DNA of 64,000 nucleotides from Flaviflexus massiliensis. GTDB taxonomy: Bacteria; Actinomycetota; Actinomycetes; Actinomycetales; Actinomycetaceae. This document shows, piece by piece, positions 60,945 to 64,000 of this stretch; position 1 is the stretch's first letter, and every line of letters begins with the position of its first letter. Below the pieces are notes generated by a model. That model saw nothing but the letters and a program-made list of their open reading frames with translations, searched no databases and had not been told where the DNA came from. The translations under genes were made by a program, and so were the position numbers. The DNA lies in contig NZ_LN831058.1 of NCBI RefSeq assembly GCF_001375495.1, forward strand, positions 1,694,768-1,758,767, in the 5' to 3' direction.

Positions 60945-61762
60945 TGGCGGCCTCGATCCCGGAAACCACCCACCGGCAGGTCGAACTTCTTTACAAGTCT
61001 GCCCGAGAAAGGAGTGTCGTTCAGACGAGCAAGATACACGGGATGATCGGACTTGCGGGCCGTGATGATAGTTCCGGCCGTCACGGGAAGGTCACGCCTC
61101 CCATCGCACACCAACCGTGCCCCCTCAGAATCAACCACGACCTGGAGCTCGGAATTTGGACCTACAACGAGCGGCCGAGTAAAAAGTGCGTGCGCAGCAA
61201 CGGGAACGAGGAGCATTGCCTCCACGTCCGGCCACACAACCGGCCCCCCGGCCGAGAAAGAATAGGCAGTGGATCCCGTAGGCGTTGCCATGAGGACCGA
61301 ATCGCAGGTAAAAGACGAAACTCCCCGACCATCGACACCCAGGCTGACCTCAACCATCGGGTTTCCGTGCTTGTCGAGGGCAGCTTCATTAAGAGTCCAG
61401 GACATCGCGCGCTCACCGTTTGGAAGCATGACCTCGATGTCCATCGTCATGCGCCGATCAAGAGTCCATGCTCGCTCCGTGATCTGTTCAACCACGCGGG
61501 GCAGGCCCTCCGGTTCAACCTCGGCCAGGAATCCCACATGCCCGTAGTTGATACCAACAATCGGGACCTCGGTGCCCCGTGTCAGTTCGGAGGCCGCAAG
61601 AATGGTTCCGTCGCCGCCGAGCACGATAACGATTTCCGAGTTGCCGAGCGGACCCGACCGACGCACGGAAAAGCCGTGCCTCTCCAGCTCATCGGACATG
61701 AGGGCCGCGGATTGTTGGGCATCCGGCCGGTATCTATGCACGAGCATATACACTTCACGCAT
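60941..61762 (-). CDS. nadK: NAD kinase
   Basis: It phosphorylates NAD to NADP. ATG 61762 (MREVYMLVHRYRPDAQ) is chosen because GGAGG lies 6 nt upstream; the frame is open slightly further. The GGDGT motif is in VIVLGGDGTILAASEL near residue 53, and the second conserved stretch is TPTGSTAYSFSAGGP near 161. The length is 273 aa. Confidence 0.97.
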   Translation of the reverse strand: MREVYMLVHRYRPDAQQSAALMSDELERHGFSVRRSGPLGNSEIVIVLGGDGTILAASELTRGTEVPIVGINYGHVGFLAEVEPEGLPRVVEQITERAWTLDRRMTMDIEVMLPNGERAMSWTLNEAALDKHGNPMVEVSLGVDGRGVSSFTCDSVLMATPTGSTAYSFSAGGPVVWPDVEAMLLVPVAAHALFTRPLVVGPNSELQVVVDSEGARLVCDGRRDLPVTAGTIITARKSDHPVYLARLNDTPFSGRLVKKFDLPVGGFRDRGRQ

Positions 61763-61776
61763 GTTACCTCCTCCGT

Positions 61777-62610
61777 TCAAACCTTACCGAAAAGCCCGGG
61801 GGCTGGCCCATCGAGGACGGCGGTGTGGATTGCGGCCGACACGTCGGTAACCGGGTCCGGATGGTCACGGCGCATCGACAGGAAATATTCGACGTTGCCT
61901 GCCGGTCCCGGCAGGGGCGAGGCAGCAACATCGGCAATGTCCAGGCCAAGTTGCATCGCACACCGCGCAACCTTCCCTACCGTTTCTTCATGATGATCCA
62001 GGTTGCGGACAACCCCACCATGGCCAAGGCGTTCTTTCCCAATCTCGAATTGGGGTTTCACCATGAGCAGGAAGTCGGCATCCTCCCGGACCGCTCCGAC
62101 GAGGGCAGGGAGAACTAGGGTGAGAGAGATAAAGGAAAGGTCACCCACCACTATGTCCGGTGCAGGAGCAACATCTTCTGGCGTCAGGTTGCGAACATTC
62201 ATTCGCTCCATGACCGTCACGCGAGGATCTTCACGCAGCCTCCACGCCAACAACCCATAACCCACGTCAATGGCAAGAACTTCGCGGGCACCCCGCCGGA
62301 GCAGGACGTCGGTGAATCCACCGGTTGATGCACCAGCGTCAATGATCCTGCGCCCCTCAATGACGGGAGCACGGTCCCCCAAAAGATCCAAGACCCCGGC
62401 AAGCTTGTATGCCCCGCGCGAGGCATAGTGCTCCAGGTCAGTATCGTCGACAACGATGGCCTGGGCGGGGTCTACCTGCCGGGCAGGCTTAGTGACGGTT
62501 GCCCCGTCGAGGCGGACCCTGCCGCCTTCGACGAGACGCCTAGCCTCATCCCGTGAGCTCGCAAGATTCCTTCTCACGAGCTCCGCATCGATCCTGCGAA
62601 GCCGCCCCAC
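61777..62610 (-). CDS. tlyA: TlyA family rRNA 2'-O-methyltransferase / hemolysin-like protein
   Basis: An N-terminal S4 domain (RIDAELVRRNLASSRDEARRLVEGGRV, residues 5-31) is joined to an FtsJ-type methyltransferase with SAM motif IDAGASTGGFTDVLLRRGA near residue 90, and the KDKE-type Lys/Asp/Lys/Glu pattern (VVGDLSFISL, MVKPQFE). In mycobacteria TlyA methylates C1409 of 16S and C1920 of 23S rRNA and confers capreomycin sensitivity. The length is 277 aa. The GTG start shares one base with the previous stop. Confidence 0.95.
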   Translation of the reverse strand: MGRLRRIDAELVRRNLASSRDEARRLVEGGRVRLDGATVTKPARQVDPAQAIVVDDTDLEHYASRGAYKLAGVLDLLGDRAPVIEGRRIIDAGASTGGFTDVLLRRGAREVLAIDVGYGLLAWRLREDPRVTVMERMNVRNLTPEDVAPAPDIVVGDLSFISLTLVLPALVGAVREDADFLLMVKPQFEIGKERLGHGGVVRNLDHHEETVGKVARCAMQLGLDIADVAASPLPGPAGNVEYFLSMRRDHPDPVTDVSAAIHTAVLDGPAPGLFGKV

Positions 62611-62762
62611 TACTCCTGTGCTTTCCCGAGCGCATCGGACAGGACCCGAGCTATCTCGTCAAAGGCCTTCGCGGAGCGTTCGAGGCCCTCACCGTCCACC
62701 GCTTCGGGTGGGGTGAGTTCTGCTACGACTGCGTCAAGATCACGACCGGGATGAGGTTCCAT
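62610..62762 (-). CDS. 50-aa conserved-position hypothetical protein
   Basis: A short frame from ATG 62762 to TAG at 62610-62612, 50 aa, between the HAD phosphatase and tlyA. It reads MEPHPGRDLDAVVAELTPPE and ends ARVLSDALGKAQE, a charged helical product without TM segments. Its stop overlaps the tlyA GTG by one base, and its start lies 4 nt after the HAD stop, so translational coupling is likely. Mtb has a small gene (Rv1693) at the same place. Function is unknown. Confidence 0.7.
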   Translation of the reverse strand: MEPHPGRDLDAVVAELTPPEAVDGEGLERSAKAFDEIARVLSDALGKAQE

Positions 62763-62766
62763 CGCC

Positions 62767-63780
62767 TTAGTTCACCTGAAGTTCAGCCAGCTGAGTAAAC
62801 AGGGAATCGCGGTCCGCGCCCTCGTCGAGTGCAATCCAGCAGGCCGCCACCACACAACGGTACAGATCCATCGACGCACCATTGAGAGCGTTCGAAGCGG
62901 ACAGGGTACCGTCCGTGACCTCCGCCCATTCCCCACCAAGTTCAGCTCGATTACCCGTCACCGAGGGAGCAGCGTGCTCCTCATTCAGTCCGAGCAGGTT
63001 CTTCGCCAGGTAGGTGGGGCGCTCTTCAGGTACTGCGAGAGCAACATCCCGAGCATCATTCACACCCGTGAGGACGTGGAGGGAATCCAGGCCCGCAGCA
63101 ACCGCGCCACGAATATCCGTGTTCAGCCTGTCGCCAACAGCAATCGGAGTCACGGCCGAGATGCTCTCGGCAGCCTGCTGGAACACCTTCGGGAGGGGCT
63201 TGCCCGTCGCGAACGGAACAACACCGGTGGCGTGCTCAATCGCCTTCACGAGAGCACCGTTGCCGAGCATGAATCCGCGCTCTTGCGGGAGGCTCGCATC
63301 CAGATTCGTGGCAATAAAGACAGCACCCTTGTTGATGGCAAGCGCACCTTCGGACATGACCTGCCAGCCTACGGTCGGGTGGAAGCCCTGCACAACGGCA
63401 GCCGGGTCGTCATCGGCCGAGTTCACAACCGTGAAACCACGCTGCTCGAGAGCCCACACCAGACCCTCGCCACCGATGACGAGGACCTTCGAGCCGGCCG
63501 GGATGTGTTCCGTCGCCAACTCGGCGCCCGCCATCGCGGCGGTGTACACCTCGGAGTCCTGAGCAGGAATATCAAGGCTGCGCAGGTGCTCACCGATCGA
63601 AGCGGGTGTCCGTGCCGCATTGTTGGTCAAATAGACGGCCTTCTGGCCACTGTCCACAGCGGCCGTAATCGCTTCACCCGCGTGATCGATCGGCTCATTC
63701 CCGCGATAGCACACGCCATCGAGATCGTAAATTGCCGCATCGTACGCCTGGGACAGCTGTCCCGACGACTTCAACGTCAT
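62767..63780 (-). CDS. HAD-superfamily IIA hydrolase (NagD/phosphoglycolate phosphatase-like)
   Basis: A 337-aa HAD hydrolase. Motif I is YDLDGVCYRGNEPI (nucleophile Asp near residue 18), motif II is AVYLTNNAARTPASIGEHL, the conserved Lys is in GKPLPKVFQQA and motif III is AVGDRLNTDIRGAV. A C2 cap lies between motifs II and III. The homologous mycobacterial Rv1692 is reported as a glycerol-3-phosphate phosphatase; the substrate here is not certain. It overlaps the upstream gene by 4 nt. Confidence 0.92.
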   Translation of the reverse strand: MTLKSSGQLSQAYDAAIYDLDGVCYRGNEPIDHAGEAITAAVDSGQKAVYLTNNAARTPASIGEHLRSLDIPAQDSEVYTAAMAGAELATEHIPAGSKVLVIGGEGLVWALEQRGFTVVNSADDDPAAVVQGFHPTVGWQVMSEGALAINKGAVFIATNLDASLPQERGFMLGNGALVKAIEHATGVVPFATGKPLPKVFQQAAESISAVTPIAVGDRLNTDIRGAVAAGLDSLHVLTGVNDARDVALAVPEERPTYLAKNLLGLNEEHAAPSVTGNRAELGGEWAEVTDGTLSASNALNGASMDLYRCVVAACWIALDEGADRDSLFTQLAELQVN

Positions 63781-64000
63781 CTGGTTTCCCCTTCATCGTC
63801 AAATTGAGCAAACAGGTCATCCTGAACCTCATCACCGGCCACGTCTTCCATGCCCGGCAACATGACAAGCGTATCGTCATCCGACTCCGTGGCCGGCTCC
63901 GACTCGTCTTCAGTCTCAGCAGACTCTTTCTCCTCAGACTCCGACTCGTCGGAAGAATCTGCTTCCTGTGAAGTCTGTTCACCTACGACCTGTACGTCAT
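63777..64000 (-). CDS. acidic protein, C-terminal part (runs off the right edge)
   Basis: The last 74 codons of a gene entering from the right. The sequence is dominated by Glu, Asp and Ser (for example EADSSDESESEEKE) and ends DLFAQFDDEGETR. The stop overlaps the HAD start (ATGA). No domain is visible in this piece. In mycobacteria the gene upstream of the HAD phosphatase encodes a TPR protein (Rv1691), so this may be the acidic tail of such a protein; that is an inference from gene order. Confidence 0.6.
   Translation of the reverse strand, partial: DVQVVGEQTSQEADSSDESESEEKESAETEDESEPATESDDDTLVMLPGMEDVAGDEVQDDLFAQFDDEGETR

Overview
The window is an ordinary, gene-dense actinobacterial chromosome segment of about 58-60% G+C by eye. 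It carries whiA, opcA, steA/steB, an ANTAR response regulator, tlyA, the cmk-der and scpA/scpB/parA/xerD clusters, frequent GTG starts, and several probable leaderless promoters. The gene set fits an Actinomycetales-type organism, perhaps Actinomycetaceae; this is an inference from gene content, not an identification. I see no transposase, integrase, prophage or CRISPR array.

Layout. (1) 1-8342, minus strand: nine tightly overlapping genes, ctaB-xerD-parA-scpA-scpB-rluB-tyrA-cmk-der, running into a truncated dimethylargininase at the left edge. Themes are chromosome segregation, ribosome and GTPase maturation, and tyrosine and heme synthesis. (2) 8570-14193, plus strand: pentose phosphate operon tkt-tal-zwf-opcA, ending at a strong hairpin and lacking pgl. 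(3) 14194-16003: a 1.8 kb low-density zone with a frameshifted FtsX-type ABC permease and otherwise no clear gene. (4) 16004-24800, minus strand: uvrC-rapZ-yvcK-whiA and gap-pgk-tpiA-secG, linking central glycolysis with nucleotide-sugar and cell-wall control. (5) 24806-34125: uvrA and uvrB, separated by a plus-strand block (MBL hydrolase, YciI, SBF-like transporter, amidotransferase) and a terC gene behind a yybP-ykoY (Mn2+) riboswitch. (6) 34160-43160: coaE, pcp, rpsA, a methyltransferase, polA, a thioesterase, the ANTAR regulator pdtaR, a Pro/Ala-rich exported protein with a coupled 23-codon leader ORF, and tRNA-Leu(CAA). (7) 43215-51940, minus strand: hisF-hisI-trpE-small membrane protein-trpC-trpB-trpA-lgt, followed by pyk. 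(8) 51987-64000: a P-loop kinase, a Nudix hydrolase, and a cell-envelope block (GT4 glycosyltransferase, MurJ, MraY/WecA-like protein, SteB, SteA) joined to recN-nadK-tlyA-small ORF-HAD phosphatase and the acidic end of another protein.

The most notable items are the manganese riboswitch on terC, the SteAB/MurJ/MraY-like/GT4 envelope cluster, an intrinsic terminator inside the trp operon, a LexA-like site over the uvrA promoter, small genes under 60 codons (23 and 50 codons), and a decayed permease. No wholly new defence-type system was found.
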